Of a stretch of 64,000 nucleotides of DNA, positions 22,661 through 34,589 are shown piece by piece (position 1 is the stretch's first letter; each line of letters opens with the position of its first letter). This stretch comes from Dentipellis sp. KUC8613. Taxonomy: Eukaryota; Basidiomycota; Agaricomycetes; Russulales; Hericiaceae. The stretch spans positions 62,001-126,000 of the forward strand of contig NSJX01000045.1 in assembly GCA_002286715.1 (NCBI GenBank), given 5' to 3'. A program made the translations under genes and the position numbers. The notes below the pieces were generated by a model. The model made no database searches and was not told the DNA's origin. It saw only the letters and a program-made list of their open reading frames with translations.

Positions 22661-24122
22661 ATGGGTCTTCTTACATCTGGTGCCATCATTCTCGGCTGGC
22701 AATATCTCCCTGACTTCGCTACTCGAGGAATTATCCAACTCATCAAGCCCCGCGTCAGCTTTCCAATTACACAATGGCACTATCGTGTCATTTTTTCACT
22801 CGTAGTCCTCTCGTACCTCCTGCACAATTTCTTTGTTGCAACTCTCGGCACACCACCCAGCTACTATGATCTGTTGAAAGTAACGCCAGAAGTGGACGAA
22901 TCTGGGTTGAAGTCGGCATTTCGTACCTTCGCGAAGAGGAATCATCCCGATCGAGTCGGTCCCGATGGCGCTGCGACGTTCATAGCTGTGCGAGCTGGAT
23001 ATGAAGCCCTCATGGATCCTACGAAGCGATGGGCTTATGACCGGTCAGTGGTGTCATTAGCGTTGCTCGAGGATAGCTCACTCAAAGATTTCGTTCCCTA
23101 GATTCGGTCCTGATTTTCTCTATTGTCGCGACTGCACCACCCATCACGATTATCTCCAATGGGGCCTCGGCCAGTCGCTTGTCTTCCATGTCATGGCGTT
23201 CCTCGTACTCCTCATTTTTTCGGCGATCGGCTACGAGAACAATGTATCATTCGTAAGTCCAAATAGCTAGTCTCGACGCAGCAGTATCTTACGAGACTTG
23301 ACAGTGGCGATACTTCATCTTCTTCGCTCTCGCTATATCAGAGGTGTGTCTGATCCTGAGCCCGCCGTTATCTTCAAAGGAGACCTTCCCGCAAAACTCG
23401 CACATACTATCGTATATCTTCCCGACTCAAGTCCCCTTCCAGCACATCCTGTTCTTGCATGAGGTAGGATGCAGGTCCTTCGATACTTCTAGCAGTGTCA
23501 CTGATGTGTCCTGCTCGAAAGGTTTTCGTGTTTACAACAATAGCATTGTCGCGCCTCGCTCCAGTTTTATTCCCTGAAGGCGCGGAAGAAGCTTCGATCT
23601 CGAAGCTTGCGCAGGCGGTAGCAGATCGAGTAAAGTCAATCGACTCAGAACGTACGTCTTCATCCAATTTCGGCTTCTCTGCCTAGATTGACACGACCCT
23701 TAGTCTATACCCAGCTACAAGCAGAACTGCTGAGCATCCAGCCTTCGCATTCAGCCGACGAATCGACTGGCGTTCCCAATGCCGCTGACGCGGACACCAT
23801 GGATACTCTTACTCGTGAAATGGAGAACATGATCATCGAAGGCCGGCTAGCACACGAAGGCGGCGATATCGCCAAAGAACGGACGGAGGCCCTCCGGCGC
23901 CATCGTACCTTCTCACTGCCTCTGAGCGGCCCAGCCCGCGAAGAGACACCACTGTTGTTTGCGTCTCCTCGAAAGGAACTGGGGGCACGCTGGCCTAACC
24001 CGCTTGCTCCTGCGAGGGAGAGTACTCCACAGCCTGGAGGGTCCCGGACGACGATGCCGGGGACATATAAAGCTCCGACACCCGAGCTGGGGTACATGAG
24101 GGCGCGATCAAAGAGCTGCTGA
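22661..24122 (+). CDS. Membrane-anchored J-domain (DnaJ-like) protein
   Basis: The J domain stimulates Hsp70 ATPase. Residues 1-20 and 41-60 (YRVIFSLVVLSYLLHNFFVA) are hydrophobic. Residues 64-128 form a J domain (PPSYYDLLKVTPEVDESGLK) with the invariant HPD at 95-97 in AKRNHPDRVG. After the first intron (about 23044-23099) a conserved fungal extension follows: FGPDFLYCRDCTTHHDYLQ, then membrane helices around VFHVMAFLVLLIFSAIGY and WRYFIFFALAISE. The Ser/Pro-rich C-terminal tail ends MRARSKSC. The J domain lies right after the second helix. The ER or mitochondrial location cannot be told from sequence alone. The start is the only ATG that gives the first helix. Confidence 0.82.
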
Positions 24123-24591
24123 AGATTAGTGTTCGGATCTGTGAATCCGTTGAGTTTCGTTCCTGTTTTTCTGTGTTTTTGTGCATTGTTTTCTTTCCTC
24201 TGTCGTCTCTGGATCTCAAATCATCTCATCGCAATATCTATACCATATCCCGCATCGCATTCTGCACCTTGTACTGTTATCACATACATCTGTTCTTTTA
24301 CCATTGTTTTCAATATCACACACCGTGTTGTTCTGTCAAGAAAGCTGCAGCTGTGGGACAAGTCCGTTCGCGAAAGAGTCGTGTTTCTGGAGCGAGTCGC
24401 GTCGACCACGTGGCGAGTACGTCTCCAAGCCAATCGCAATTATTTCTGAGAGAATTACTTACCGCGACGGACAAGTCCTCCGCCCGTCTCTTGCTCGCGC
24501 TCACCTCCTCCAACTGTACCATTACCCGGCTCGCTCGCCCATACCCCGTCTCCTTTCCTCCGGAGGAATACCGTCTTTCGTTTCCGAGGCT

Positions 24592-26325
24592 ATGGTCCTG
24601 TGCCACGTTTGGTTCTTCCTGACAGCTTTGCTCGGCGCGGGGGTGCTGGCGCAAAGCGACCATACGCAGATTGCGAACAGGACTATTGAGAGGGTGAGTT
24701 TAGGTTCATTCATCTTCTATCCATGCAGACGTGCTCTGCACCATGTATATGGTTCGTGCTGGGACACAATGGCGCGTTACTTGTTGTTCACACCACCGCG
24801 GATTGGCACCAAGTCCGGCGGAGCAGCTTGCTGATTGGCTTCTCTCGTTTCTACAGACTGTCCAACTGCGCACCCACTCCATCTTCGCACCCTATATCGA
24901 CCAGGACCTACAAAATCGGTGCGTAGCTGTGTAACCCGTTCCTCGGTCGGTCGTATTGAATCCTTGCAGATGGTGGGACTTCGGGGCAGATGCATACGTG
25001 GTACGCCTCTCCGATCCCTCGTTCATAGACACTCTCTCATAGTCACCGGGATGAATAGAATACGAATAAACATATACGCCTCACACGTAACCGTCAATCG
25101 TTGATGGTGCGTCTACCTCGTCTGGAACCTGTGCGCCGTGTAGTGACGCTTTGTCTTAGGGATGGCTATGGTCCCGTCTTCCGCTGACGGCCGTGAACTA
25201 CATCATTGAGATCGAATTCAAGGTATGTTGGCCTTGTCAGTCGGTGGAGGAGCTCGCGTGACGAACTTGCGTGTGTGTAGATCTCTGGGGAGTCCAGCCA
25301 CCTATACGGCGATGGTATGGCAGTCTGGCTCACGAAAGAGCGAGCGGAGCCCGGGCCTGTATTTGGCAACAGAGGTGCGCTTGTCAGGCTTGTCGTGCTT
25401 GGGTACTTGCTCATGGATTGGGGGATCGTCAGATAACTTCGACGGGCTGGGCATTTTCCTCGACACGTCTGTGCCTTTCATGCCAACCTTACCATCGGAG
25501 TCTAATGTGTATTTCATTTAGATACGCAAACGGTCGCCACGGATACTCTTTCCCTCGAATCTCGGCCATGCTGGGAGACGGCAAGACGCCTTACGACCAA
25601 GCTGGTGATAACGACGCGCACGCGCTTGCGGGATGCTCTGTATGTGACGCCACTCTGGACGCGAGGTCTTCTACTAATGGCTTGCGAAGGCGAACATTCG
25701 CAGAACCAACGTCGCGACCAAGCTCAAGATTACTTACGTCAAGGACACCGTTTTGGACGTACGTTCTGTCGAAGTCTTTGAAACGATCGCATTGGCTGAC
25801 GGTTTCCTTTTCAATTAGGTCAAAGTTCAGTACAAGGGCTGTAAGTATCATGTTATTTGTCTGGATATTTCATGTTTTATTGACGACACATGCTTCCAGG
25901 GGATGATTGGAGCGACTGCTTCACTGTCAACGGCATTCATATGCCAGAAAATCCCTTCCTTGGGTTCTCTTCCATGACTGGAGACGTTAGCGACAATCAC
26001 GAGTGCGCCGACTTCACCCCCTTCCAATTGACCGTCCCACTTACACTGCATGATACCTGACAGCATCATCTCTGTCTCCACCCACTCCGCCGTCCTCTCG
26101 CAGCCCGAGGCGCCGCGCAACAAGATGCGCACCTTCACCACCGAATCCTTCTCCTTCCCCTTCATCAAGGTGCTCCTCTTCCTCGGCGTGTGCGCCGGCG
26201 GTTTCTACGGGTGGCGAACGTACACCCGCAGGAACGCGCGGGGGGGCTTCGGCAATGCGGGCGGCTTTGGGGGCTTTGGGCAGGGCGGCTCGGGGGGCCT
26301 GTGGTCGGACCCCAAGAGGTTCTAG
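24592..26325 (+). CDS. L-type lectin, VIP36/ERGIC-53/Emp47-like cargo receptor
   Basis: L-type lectins bind high-mannose glycoproteins for ER-Golgi transport. The protein has a signal peptide (MVLCHVWFFLTALLGAGVLA) and a lectin domain spread over many small exons: RWWDFGADAYV, WLWSRLPLTAVNYIIEIEFK, HLYGDGMAVWLTKERAEPG, GNRDNFDGLGIFLDT and YANGRHGYSFPRISAMLGDG. The Asp/Asn-containing DNFDGLGIFLDTY and GDNDAHALAGC segments match the calcium- and sugar-binding loops. Near the end is a membrane helix (FIKVLLFLGVCAGGFYGW) and a Gly-rich cytosolic tail ending SDPKRF. The tail lacks a terminal KKXX. Exon joins were checked by eye only. Confidence 0.87.
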
Positions 26326-26479
26326 GGCCACTGGGGTAGTGTGGTTTCGTACGTAGTGGAGGGCTGGACTCGTGTACTTAAACCCGCTATTTATCCTATC
26401 GTCTGGATGCGTCCGCTAGTGAATTTTGCTTTGTTGTTTTTCGTTTGGACGATCTGAGTGTGACTGGACTTCGAACGTT

Positions 26480-26800
26480 CCGTAGAACACGACGCCTCCC
26501 AGTCTCGTGCTATGGATCCTCCATGACACGCAAGGGAAAGGAACCGCTTGCGGAACTCTACACCAGAAAGCCGTTGCACTCAAACGCCCGGCAGACAATC
26601 TTAGGACCTCGTCTTTCATTGAGTCTGATGACGAGGAAAAGAACGGGATGCTTAAGAAGGGGTGGGGATATTTTGCTCGGGATAGTTTGAGTATCAGGGC
26701 GTCTGCGAAGAGGATAAAGCTGCTGGCAGCAGCACTTACTTACGACTGGGAGCGAACCGAGTCAGCCGACGCGGAAAACAAGGTATCGTCTTCAAGTTAG
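26480..26800 (+). pseudogene. Family A remnant A1
   Basis: This holds only the C-terminal core of family A (SSMTRKGKEPLAELYTRKPL), then a frame change and RPADNLRTSSFIESDDEEKN, LKKGWGYFARDSLSIRASAK. The N-terminal two thirds, the promoter and the last exon are absent. It lies just after the lectin gene and marks the left edge of the array. It points towards B1, as in the other units. Confidence 0.8.
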
Positions 26801-27022
26801 CTGATGGTACGCAGAAGATTGTGAAAATACTGGTTTTCTGATATCCTCAGCACCGGACATAGTTTCCAATCACGGCCACGACATCACGCGCAATTGGTAT
26901 AAAATCAAGTGCGAACTTGCGTTGAGTCAATCATATTCAAGAAGTTTGGATGAGTGCTTGGGTAAGGATGATACACTTCACCGGGGGATATTAGCACCCT
27001 CCATGCGTCTTGCATGTTATTG

Positions 27023-27895
27023 CTAGACGCGACCATTGGATTGTACACCGCGTCCCGCCTGCCGCTCTGCTTCCCGATACTGACGAACCCAATTATAATG
27101 ATGGTTTTTTGCCTCTACAAACACGCGGATCTTCGATTGAATCCGCTCCAGACTCTCGCGATAACGCGGAATATTTGGATACGTCGACACCCTTTGTAGG
27201 TAGAAAGCTTCGAATTCTATATATCTCGATGACACTCCGCCCCCTGTCAGTGATGGGAAAGACGCACCAGCTAGTTCCTCCTCTATTTCTCGGTCCTCGG
27301 CCTCGTTGATTTGCAGGAACTTCTGCAAACGGGCATCCCGTTCCCGAGACTCCACAATTTGTTGAATTCGTAGAGATTTCAAATCTTCGTTCTTGACAGC
27401 TTCATGCCTCAATGCCGCAACATCCTGATGAGGGTGGCCTACGAAGGACATTGGTTCTTCTCGGGATCTTCGTCTCCGAGGCAAGCCGTCGACACGGTTT
27501 TCGATCATAGGCTTCTGATCCAGATGTTGCATTGTCGTGGACGACATAAAGGTATGTGCTTGAGCGAGACCATCCACACCTGTGTAGTTAGAAGGATGAA
27601 ATGGACTTCGCAAATTCTGGTCAGTTGGGGTATGCATGAGCGAAGCCTGTGTATTCGGAGGAAGACTGGCATGGCTTTGATAAGGTGATGAAATCTGCAT
27701 AGAAGACATTCCCGAGTATATGGCAGGAGGGAGCTCAGGACTCCCGACAGAGGCTACTCGCTGGGAGTTCTGCTCCTGCGTGTACGGAGAAGCGTCGACG
27801 TGACCGGCATGCGGTGTTCCAATATACATCGACGATATATCGGAGTAAGGGGAACGACTCGGAGGTAATCGTCCTGGGGAGTTCGAATAGGCCAT
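27023..27895 (-). CDS. Family B protein B1 (unknown function)
   Basis: 273 aa after removing an intron at 27217-27267. It starts MAYSNSPGRLPPSRSPYSDI. The duplicated family motif appears as SDISSMYIGTPHAGHVDASP and YSGMSSMQISSPYQSHASLP. A SUMO-type site AVKNEDLK follows. The usual acidic block ending in QAVLDE is replaced by a charged helix (ESRERDARLQKFLQINEAED). The last exon has the family position STYPNIPRYRESLERIQ, then a basic C-terminus. It is one of the two most divergent B members. No known domain is recognised. It is transcribed away from B2. Confidence 0.72.
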   Translation of the reverse strand: MAYSNSPGRLPPSRSPYSDISSMYIGTPHAGHVDASPYTQEQNSQRVASVGSPELPPAIYSGMSSMQISSPYQSHASLPPNTQASLMHTPTDQNLRSPFHPSNYTGVDGLAQAHTFMSSTTMQHLDQKPMIENRVDGLPRRRRSREEPMSFVGHPHQDVAALRHEAVKNEDLKSLRIQQIVESRERDARLQKFLQINEAEDREIEEELAGASFPSLTGGGVSSRYIEFEAFYLQRVSTYPNIPRYRESLERIQSKIRVFVEAKNHHYNWVRQYREAERQAGRGVQSNGRV

Positions 27896-28001
27896 GACGT
27901 GCGCAGCACAAGTTGACAGCTAGCTGCAGCAGCCGTCAGCAACGATACTACCTTCGGATAGGTTGTCTACACATACCTGAAAACGAGGTGGAAAAGACGA
28001 T

Positions 28002-28070
28002 AATTACCATGATGTGCCGTTACACTTTTAACTCTCCTAGAAATCGCAGTCGCACCGTACAGAGAGTAAT
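28002..28070 (-). promoter_or_regulatory. B1 core promoter and leader
   Basis: Read on the minus strand it has CTCTCTGTACGGTGCGA, then GTTAAAAG, then CATCATG joined to GTAATTATC. The first bases of the TTGTTCTCT box are altered here. Confidence 0.55.
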
Positions 28071-28533
28071 GCGTCTACAAGGCGAGCCGAGTTGGGAACC
28101 GTCGCAATGCAAGGAGTGTTCCGGGGAGAGTCTAGCGACACGAAGGGAACAAGGCGAGCCAGTGTAGGCCAGTTAATGGAGAGACGCATTACTTATGGTC
28201 GTTTGAATCATTCTGTGCGGGGAGCCTTCCGGTCGGCCGGCCCGGCCGCAATAACGTGGAGGAGTCGATCTGTTCATGTCGACAATCATCTGCCAATTTC
28301 TGGGTCTCCTTGGGACCTTTGGCTACGCCTCTGGGTCTCTTGCTATACCAGATCAATTTCTCAACACTCGGTCAGGCTTCATGGAGGATAATTGTCGCTA
28401 TACTTTGATACAGGCGCTTAAATAAATGCTGACTTCCCACTCTGGCTCGCCTTGTTGCCTTCACGCCGCTAGATTTACCACGGAAGTCTTCTCGCGTTAC
28501 GACGGCTTCCAATTCGGGTCGCCTTTATATGCA

Positions 28534-28600
28534 TTGTTCTCTGTATGGGGTGATTGCAAGTCCAGGACAGGTTAAAAGCATAGCAGCGCATCATGGTGAA
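28534..28600 (+). promoter_or_regulatory. B2 core promoter and leader
   Basis: TTGTTCTCTGTATGG at 28534-28548, GGTTAAAAGC about 20 bp later, then CATCATG followed at once by GTGAATATC, a likely 5' splice site. The same arrangement stands before the other B genes. Confidence 0.6.
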
Positions 28601-28705
28601 TATCGTGTTTCTACCTCTTCCTTAGGTACGTGTTCTCAGGTTGCCTGGGGCCGTGTTGTTGCTCACAGTTGTGGCAGTTGCCCGCCAGTTCGTGCTGCGC
28701 ACATC

Positions 28706-29554
28706 ATGGCCTATCCAAACTCGCCTGAAGGACTGCCCCGTACTCTTTATACCGACATGTCGTCATTGCATATCGCTTCACCGCGTGCTGGCTATGCCGA
28801 TGGAAATCCGTACAAGCAGGAGCGATACGTCAAGCATTCTGACTTGAGTGCACGCCCACAGCTGCCTCCCGACCTGTACTCGGGAATGGCCTCGATGCAG
28901 ATTTCGTCGCCCTATCGGGGTCCTGCCATCCTTCCGTCAGGTGCCCAGTGCGCACTTGTCTCCCCTGTGGACCCACTGCAGGATTTCAGTAGACCTGGTC
29001 CTCAGTCCAGCTACACATATACGAGCATGCAGTGTTGTGGAAACAATGCCTTGGCTGCTGGGTGCGCACGCAGCCAGGATCAGAAGACGATGCTCGAAGG
29101 ACCGAAAGTAGAACATGCCAGTCGTCCGCTGCGTAGACGCGATCAGCAACCATCCTACAGCTTGAGGAAGTACTTACAAGATCAATCCGCCCCAACCAAC
29201 GATGCATACATGAAGACCGAGGACGAAGAAGAAGACTATGATTGGGGAGTCTCGTATCAGGAGCTCATGAACCTACCTAATAGTAGGCAAGCACTGTTGG
29301 AAAGAAAAGCCATGATGGATCGGGTGCATGAGAGGAAAATGGCTGGTCTGTCGCCACCGTTTTTCCAGTCATGTGGTCTGACTTTTCATTCTACAGATAT
29401 TGAGAAGGAGCTCGAAGCAGGAGTTGCAAGAGATCCAGGGCTACTTCCTCTCCTAGAGCACCATCGGTATTTGATGCGTTCTGGCGAGCAAGTGAAGCAA
29501 TTGCATCATGACATGATCATCCTGCGGGAGGATATCAAGAGTCTCAGACAGTGA
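28706..29554 (+). CDS. Family B protein B2 (unknown function)
   Basis: 265 aa with a 51-bp intron near 29346-29396. It starts MAYPNSPEGLPRTLYTDMSS and carries both repeats: LYTDMSSLHIASPRAGYADG and LYSGMASMQISSPYRGPAIL. The SUMO-type site is MKTEDEEEDYDW. The last exon, IEKELEAGVARDPGLLPLLE, keeps the helix but has RDPGLLP in place of the PNDP signature. It is the only B gene on the plus strand and converges on A2, so this unit is inverted relative to the rest. An overlapping frame (from about 28641) encodes a hydrophobic stretch, AVLLLTVVAVA; the MAYPN frame is preferred because it is open in all eight paralogs. Confidence 0.72.
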   Translation: MAYPNSPEGLPRTLYTDMSSLHIASPRAGYADGNPYKQERYVKHSDLSARPQLPPDLYSGMASMQISSPYRGPAILPSGAQCALVSPVDPLQDFSRPGPQSSYTYTSMQCCGNNALAAGCARSQDQKTMLEGPKVEHASRPLRRRDQQPSYSLRKYLQDQSAPTNDAYMKTEDEEEDYDWGVSYQELMNLPNSRQALLERKAMMDRVHERKMAGLSPPFFQSCGLTFHSTDIEKELEAGVARDPGLLPLLEHHRYLMRSGEQVKQLHHDMIILREDIKSLRQ

Positions 29555-29685
29555 GAGACGGTATAGCACCAAATGTACGGTATCTGGCTTCCGAATCAAT
29601 TGATCAAATTTTCTCCGCCATGAAATGCTATGCTATACGTGCCAAGAAGTTATCTAGACTGCGGTACAAAGCAGCGATGTTCGTC

Positions 29686-31459
29686 TCAACGAGTCTGTGT
29701 ATCGAAATACAAAGCCGTACTGTTTCTGAGGCACCCGCTTCTATACTTTTCTTCTTCGACCAGTCCTTTTATGTACGATTTTACCTCTGGGATATTGTGT
29801 GGATAAGAAAGTAGTTCTGCGCCTGAAAAAGCCCGGCATCAGCATTGAACCAGCCTAGCCTATGGCTACCGTTAAGAGCTTACTCTTTTCTATGATATCG
29901 ACATCGGTTGGTTCATTTTCGTAGACTTCCTGCTGGGTATACGCTTTTGCTTTCATTCTTTTTACTGCCCTTCGGATTCTTCGGCATTCTAGAGTCGTGT
30001 ATCTCTGCCCTTCCCCGCTGTGATCTTGTTCTCTGCTGTTCTCACACTCGTGATCTGACTGGATCAGAGAAGAAGGTCGAGAATTCTCCGCTGGACGCTT
30101 GAACTGCAATGGTTTTCTGGTGAATAACGGTTTGAGCGGCTCCTTTCCCTTGCGCGTCCTCACGATATGTGCAGGCGGCTGGACGGCCGAGTCTTGTGAG
30201 CCACATGAAGGCTCTGCTCCTGGCGATACAACTTGAGACGCTCGGGACGGACGCGCACGGCTGTCCTCGGCAGTAGCTGGCTCTGAGTACACTCGTAGAT
30301 CATGTGCAAACGAACTTGAGCCCATTTGATGAGCGACACCCGAAGGCAGAACCGCATGCGCGCGAGAAGGATGTTTTATAGTCGAAGGTGGCACCGCGTG
30401 AGATACCCTCCTTGGCCTAAAAGAGGCCGCTGCGGTATGGCTTGCTGAGGGATTAGATACCTGCTGGACAGAGTTCGAACGGGATCTTCCCGTAGCTGGG
30501 CGATGGCTCGGCCCCGGCGGAGGGTCCATAGCACGCTGGTGTCGCGGAGGCTGCAAGCGAGCTCCATCAGATGGGGCGAAGGGGTAGTCTGCTGGTGGTG
30601 CGAGGCCGCTGGCATACTGTTGGTAGGAGGCGTGTCCGGTGGTCATGGTAGGAAACGTCCATTCAAAGTTTAGCTCAGGACGGATCTGAACTGCAGTGGA
30701 AGACGACATGATAGGGTGCGAGCTCTGACCGCGATGAGAAGAAGCGGAAGCTGCTGCGAAATGAACTTGCAGAGAAGAAGAGGAAATCGGAGTAGGGTTA
30801 GCGCCAGCAACTGAACCGTGGTGATGGGCTATATGTTCGCTGTGGCGCGAAGAGCCGGCCGCGAGTGTCGATGAGGCATGTATACCAGTGTCATATACAC
30901 CATGCTGAGGGCGCGCAGCGCCGTACGGTTGCCGAGATGAGGAATCTGCGGTAGCATGACCAACAGAACCAGCAGGCTCTGATCCATTATAGGCCGTATC
31001 ATTACTGGAGGTGTAGGAAGGCGCTTCTTGCACCTGGCACGAAGCGCGGTTATAATGATTAGTACTCGTAGTGTTCATAGTGTTCGTATTCGTGGTGTTC
31101 GTAACGCCCCTGGCAGACGCGGTACCATAGTGTTGGCCGTGGTATGTTGTGTCTCTCGAACCGGCCACCGATGAATATGCGGGCTGCATGGTGGGTTGAG
31201 TTAGATACGCATAGCTTGCTGGTGCGTTATACTGACGCTGCGCCGAAGGATTGGCAGGCAGACTTCAAGAATTTTAAGAATATACCCCAGCATAGAAATT
31301 TGAGAAGACTCACGTCGGTAGGTTTCGCACGGGGGTAGCACGACGGGGACCCTCATGATCAACATAAGGGAGGGACAGCGTCACAGACGGTGCAGCTAGA
31401 TCGGCGTCGTTGTGGTAAGGTTTTCTCTTGGAATCGCGAGGCTTCGTGTTTTTTGACAT
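29686..31459 (-). CDS. Family A protein A2 (unknown function)
   Basis: 553 aa in three exons: 31314-31459, 29884-31262 and 29686-29822. It starts MSKNTKPRDSKRKPYHNDAD. The middle exon is rich in Ser, Thr, Pro, His and Asn, with an Asn/Thr tract (TNTTNTNTMNTTSTN) and the family block VQIRPELNFEWTFPTM. The conserved basic core is RTRKGKEPLKPLFTRKPLQF, then KRPAENSRPSS. The stretch after it is diverged compared with A3 and A6. The last exon, AELLSYPHNIPEVKSYIKGL, is a predicted helix. Exon phases equal those of A3 and A6. A basic nuclear-type protein is likely; nothing else is recognised. Confidence 0.7.
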
Positions 31460-31635
31460 CGGGATCGTGAGACGTAGAAGGGCAGTTAGAGAATTATTAC
31501 AAGCAGAAATCCTAGATAGTATAGCTTGTCGTATGAGGCGAGCCAGCGCCTGGGTATCGATTCTAGAAGCTAAAGTCGGAAGAATGGAGGGTGAGCTGGG
31601 GGGGGTAAGGGAGAGCCTGAAGCCTGGATCGCAGG

Positions 31636-31692
31636 ATTAAATACGTATCGGGAACGGGCACTCTTCCCGCTTCAGAGCCACATAATACTGAG
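31636..31692 (-). promoter_or_regulatory. A2 core promoter
   Basis: Read on the minus strand: CAGTATTATGTGGCTCTGAA, then ATACGTATTTAATCC, then GCGATCCAGGCTTCAGG. A3 and A6 have the same three blocks at the same spacing. Confidence 0.6.
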
Positions 31693-32462
31693 CATCGTTA
31701 TTGTGAGCGCGACACGAAGAGGGTGACAACGAAATCATAAGGAGACAATTGGGCGGCGAGACCTAGGGAGGTAGATTTCCGACCCCCGGGAAGGCAGTGA
31801 GAGAGAGCTCTTGACGTGCCTCGGCAGCTGTATTTTCACAATTGAGGCAACGGGAGAGCATCGATACAGATCTATAGACCAGGACGCATGTCGTCGAGAT
31901 GTTCGAATTCTATAAGGTCCGTGACGGCCTCGGGACCTGCACGTCACAACAATTAGACCAGCGCCTTTTCGAGCGCAGGTCCTATCTTTTCGGGTTTGTA
32001 AAGTGAAGCGATAAGAGTCTCATCCCTTGCGAGCCCTATGGATAACATCTATGGGAGTAATGGTCAATACTGACGGCCTGTGTCTGCGTGGGTAATGCAT
32101 GAGCGATTCTTGACAAAAGACCGGTGAATACACGACTCACCATTGTGGCCCTCATTTTTGAAGGAAATATGCACATATATTTTGCCTGAATCAACGAATT
32201 TATTGGCGGTTAGAGTGATGGAGTGGCAATGAAGAGATGATGTTCAAGCCTGAGTATGTCCATCGGAGTCACCGTCTGCGACGGTTGCCCCCCGGGCCGG
32301 GAAAAGGGACGGCCCGGCCCAAGTTATTGCTTGCCTCCGACGTCCATCGACTTTCAAAAACTTGAAAAAGCTCTCGCAACGAGATTGCCTTCCACAAGAC
32401 ACGACTCCTATCCTCATCGTTATGAGATTGAACCCATCCATATACAGTGTTGACGATATCAG
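31693..32462. other. Intergenic spacer between A2 and RIT1
   Basis: No coding frame of note and no family A or B sequence is seen. A GC-rich CCCGGGCCGGG-like patch lies near 32290-32320. Confidence 0.4.
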
Positions 32463-34283
32463 ATGCCACCGAACGCATATGATGCGAATGATGTTCGGTC
32501 TGAAGCCCTCGCCTACATCCGGAGAGAGTCGCTAGACCTCTACAATCGTATCCATTCCATTGAAGAGGATATAACTTTCGTGGGCCAAGTTCGGGAGGCG
32601 TATCCGGACCAGGCTTTTTTGCGTAAGTAAGATCTATGCTCTTCAATCCGATCACTCATGCGGAAGATTCGACAGCAAATTTACGGTGTGGGGAGTGGTA
32701 TACAGACCCCGCCTACGTTAGTCGATTGTACGTCGATTGTGATTCGAGACGGTGGTACTGATTCTGTGACAGACATCGAAAGAGCCGGCGTATTTCAAGT
32801 CTACAGACGGACATTACAGAAACTGGAGCTTCAACCTCAGACGGCCGAATCTGCACCTTCTGCCTGTCGCAGCCGATCATAACGGGTTCGTGGACTTCCA
32901 TCACTTTACATTTCCTACTTTGACAGAGAGTACATTTGTATAGCCTGATTTTGGTGGACTCCACGCGAGCAGGCAAGCGTATACCCGATGCGCTCTCGAA
33001 GACGGTGCCGATCTGGTGTGCGGTAATCAACCGCGCCATTCGTATCCGGTACAATGACCCTGCGTCTACGGCGTGGAGGACTGCGCTTTATACTCCGCCG
33101 GGTGTCGTCAGCGATCAGGAGCACAGGCAGATTGAAGAGAAGCTGGACCAGTGGGCGAAAGATCTCGCCGTGAGTCTGTTCGTGGGTCAGCACCGGGCAT
33201 GAGCTGATTGGACCTCTGCGTAGAACTCATCTTATTTACTGCCGAATCTTCGCCTACCATTGCGTCCGTTATGGATCACTCCCGCAACATCTACTTTTCC
33301 ATCCCTACCTTCCTCCGGCGGTGAAGGTCGGCAGTTCATCCCGATCATCTGTGTCTCAGCGTCAAAACAAGTATCGGATGGCATAGAACGTCGATCTCTG
33401 GGGTTTTCATATGTCCAGGGATCTGGCGACGATCACGAGCTTTGGAGCATGGTACGCTTGCGTCATCTCATCCTTTGGCTTGAGATACTACAAGAGTTTT
33501 GTGTCTAGGGCCTCACTCCTGCCCTCTTCTGGAAAGAGAAGTATCGAATACTAGGTGCAGACCGCGAGACATTGCCGAGCCTTGTAAGCGAAGTTGTCTC
33601 ACAGTCTCTGCACGCTGTCCAGCGAGACAAATCTTGGACAACCCCTCCGTCTCCTATCACTAAAATCGCCAACCGCATGCTTCTATGCCGGTTGTCGGAC
33701 CTGCCTGCAACTCTCCCAGCGCCACTCCCAGGCGACACTTCGGCATCTACGGAAACGGCCTTCATTCTCATATCACCGACCGCGGATCCAGATACAGAAG
33801 CAGAAACGGTCTCCCCTATTCCCGCGCCTGATGAAGAGACAAACCCCGCGCCTCGAGTTCTGCGGCTGAATCTGGCTTCGGGAAAGAAAGGGCAATATCA
33901 GTTTCTGCACGGCGTCCTTCCCCAAGCCATGACATTTGTCAAATTCCACCTCACGCATGCCCGAAACATCTGCATCGCCTGCGAATCGGGCAAAGACGCG
34001 GGGGTGGGAGTAGCGTTAGCAGCTTTGCAGGTGTTCTTCACGGACGAGGGACACTACAAGCTCCATCTTGATGCGCAGCAGCATAGCGCTTTGGGTAGGT
34101 CCATGGAAATCAGTTTTGGTAGGCAGAATACTGATGATGGACATAGTGAGCAAGGAAACGATTCGGACGCGGCTGCAGTGGATCATTGCGTCACGGCCTC
34201 AAGCGAATCCTTCGCGGACGACACTCAAGCGCGTAAATGATTTCTTACTCTCGCCAAGTCATGGTGTATCTAGTGGTAATTAG
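32463..34283 (+). CDS. RIT1: tRNA A64-2'-O-ribosylphosphate transferase (RIT1)
   Basis: Rit1 adds phosphoribose to A64 of initiator tRNA-Met and so keeps it out of elongation. Exons splice cleanly: MPPNAYDANDVRSEALAYIR at the start, LPNLRCGEWYTDPAYVSRL, then PAYFKSTDGHYRNWSFNLRR. Next come LILVDSTRAGKRIPDALSKT, VPIWCAVINRAIRIRYNDP and VLRLNLASGKKGQYQFLHGV. The end, SKETIRTRLQWIIASRPQAN, follows an intron near 34096-34147. The STDGH, DSTR.GKR.PDALSKT and PIWCAVINRA motifs identify the family. No breaks are seen. It is a single-copy housekeeping gene within the A/B array, between the inverted B2/A2 unit and A3. Confidence 0.9.
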
Positions 34284-34589
34284 ACGAATATGAAGCAAGC
34301 AGCTTCTTTCAATCACATCTCGAAATTCTGGAGGGGCGCCTACAATGCCATCGTATAGTCAGTTCCATTGAATTCAACAAAACGGACATTCTGATTGTCC
34401 TTGCGCCCTTCGCTACCGTTATCGATGCGGTAGTCTCACATCACACTATATCGTGGTATTGTTTACTCGACATGCTTCGAGCCGTCATGATCAGAGCCAT
34501 CGATTCATGACGACTGTTTGACCTTGTAGGTCCTGTTTCTGTTGACATTCGAAGAAGCGCCGGTCTAATTGTTTCGTCACGCAGGTCCC

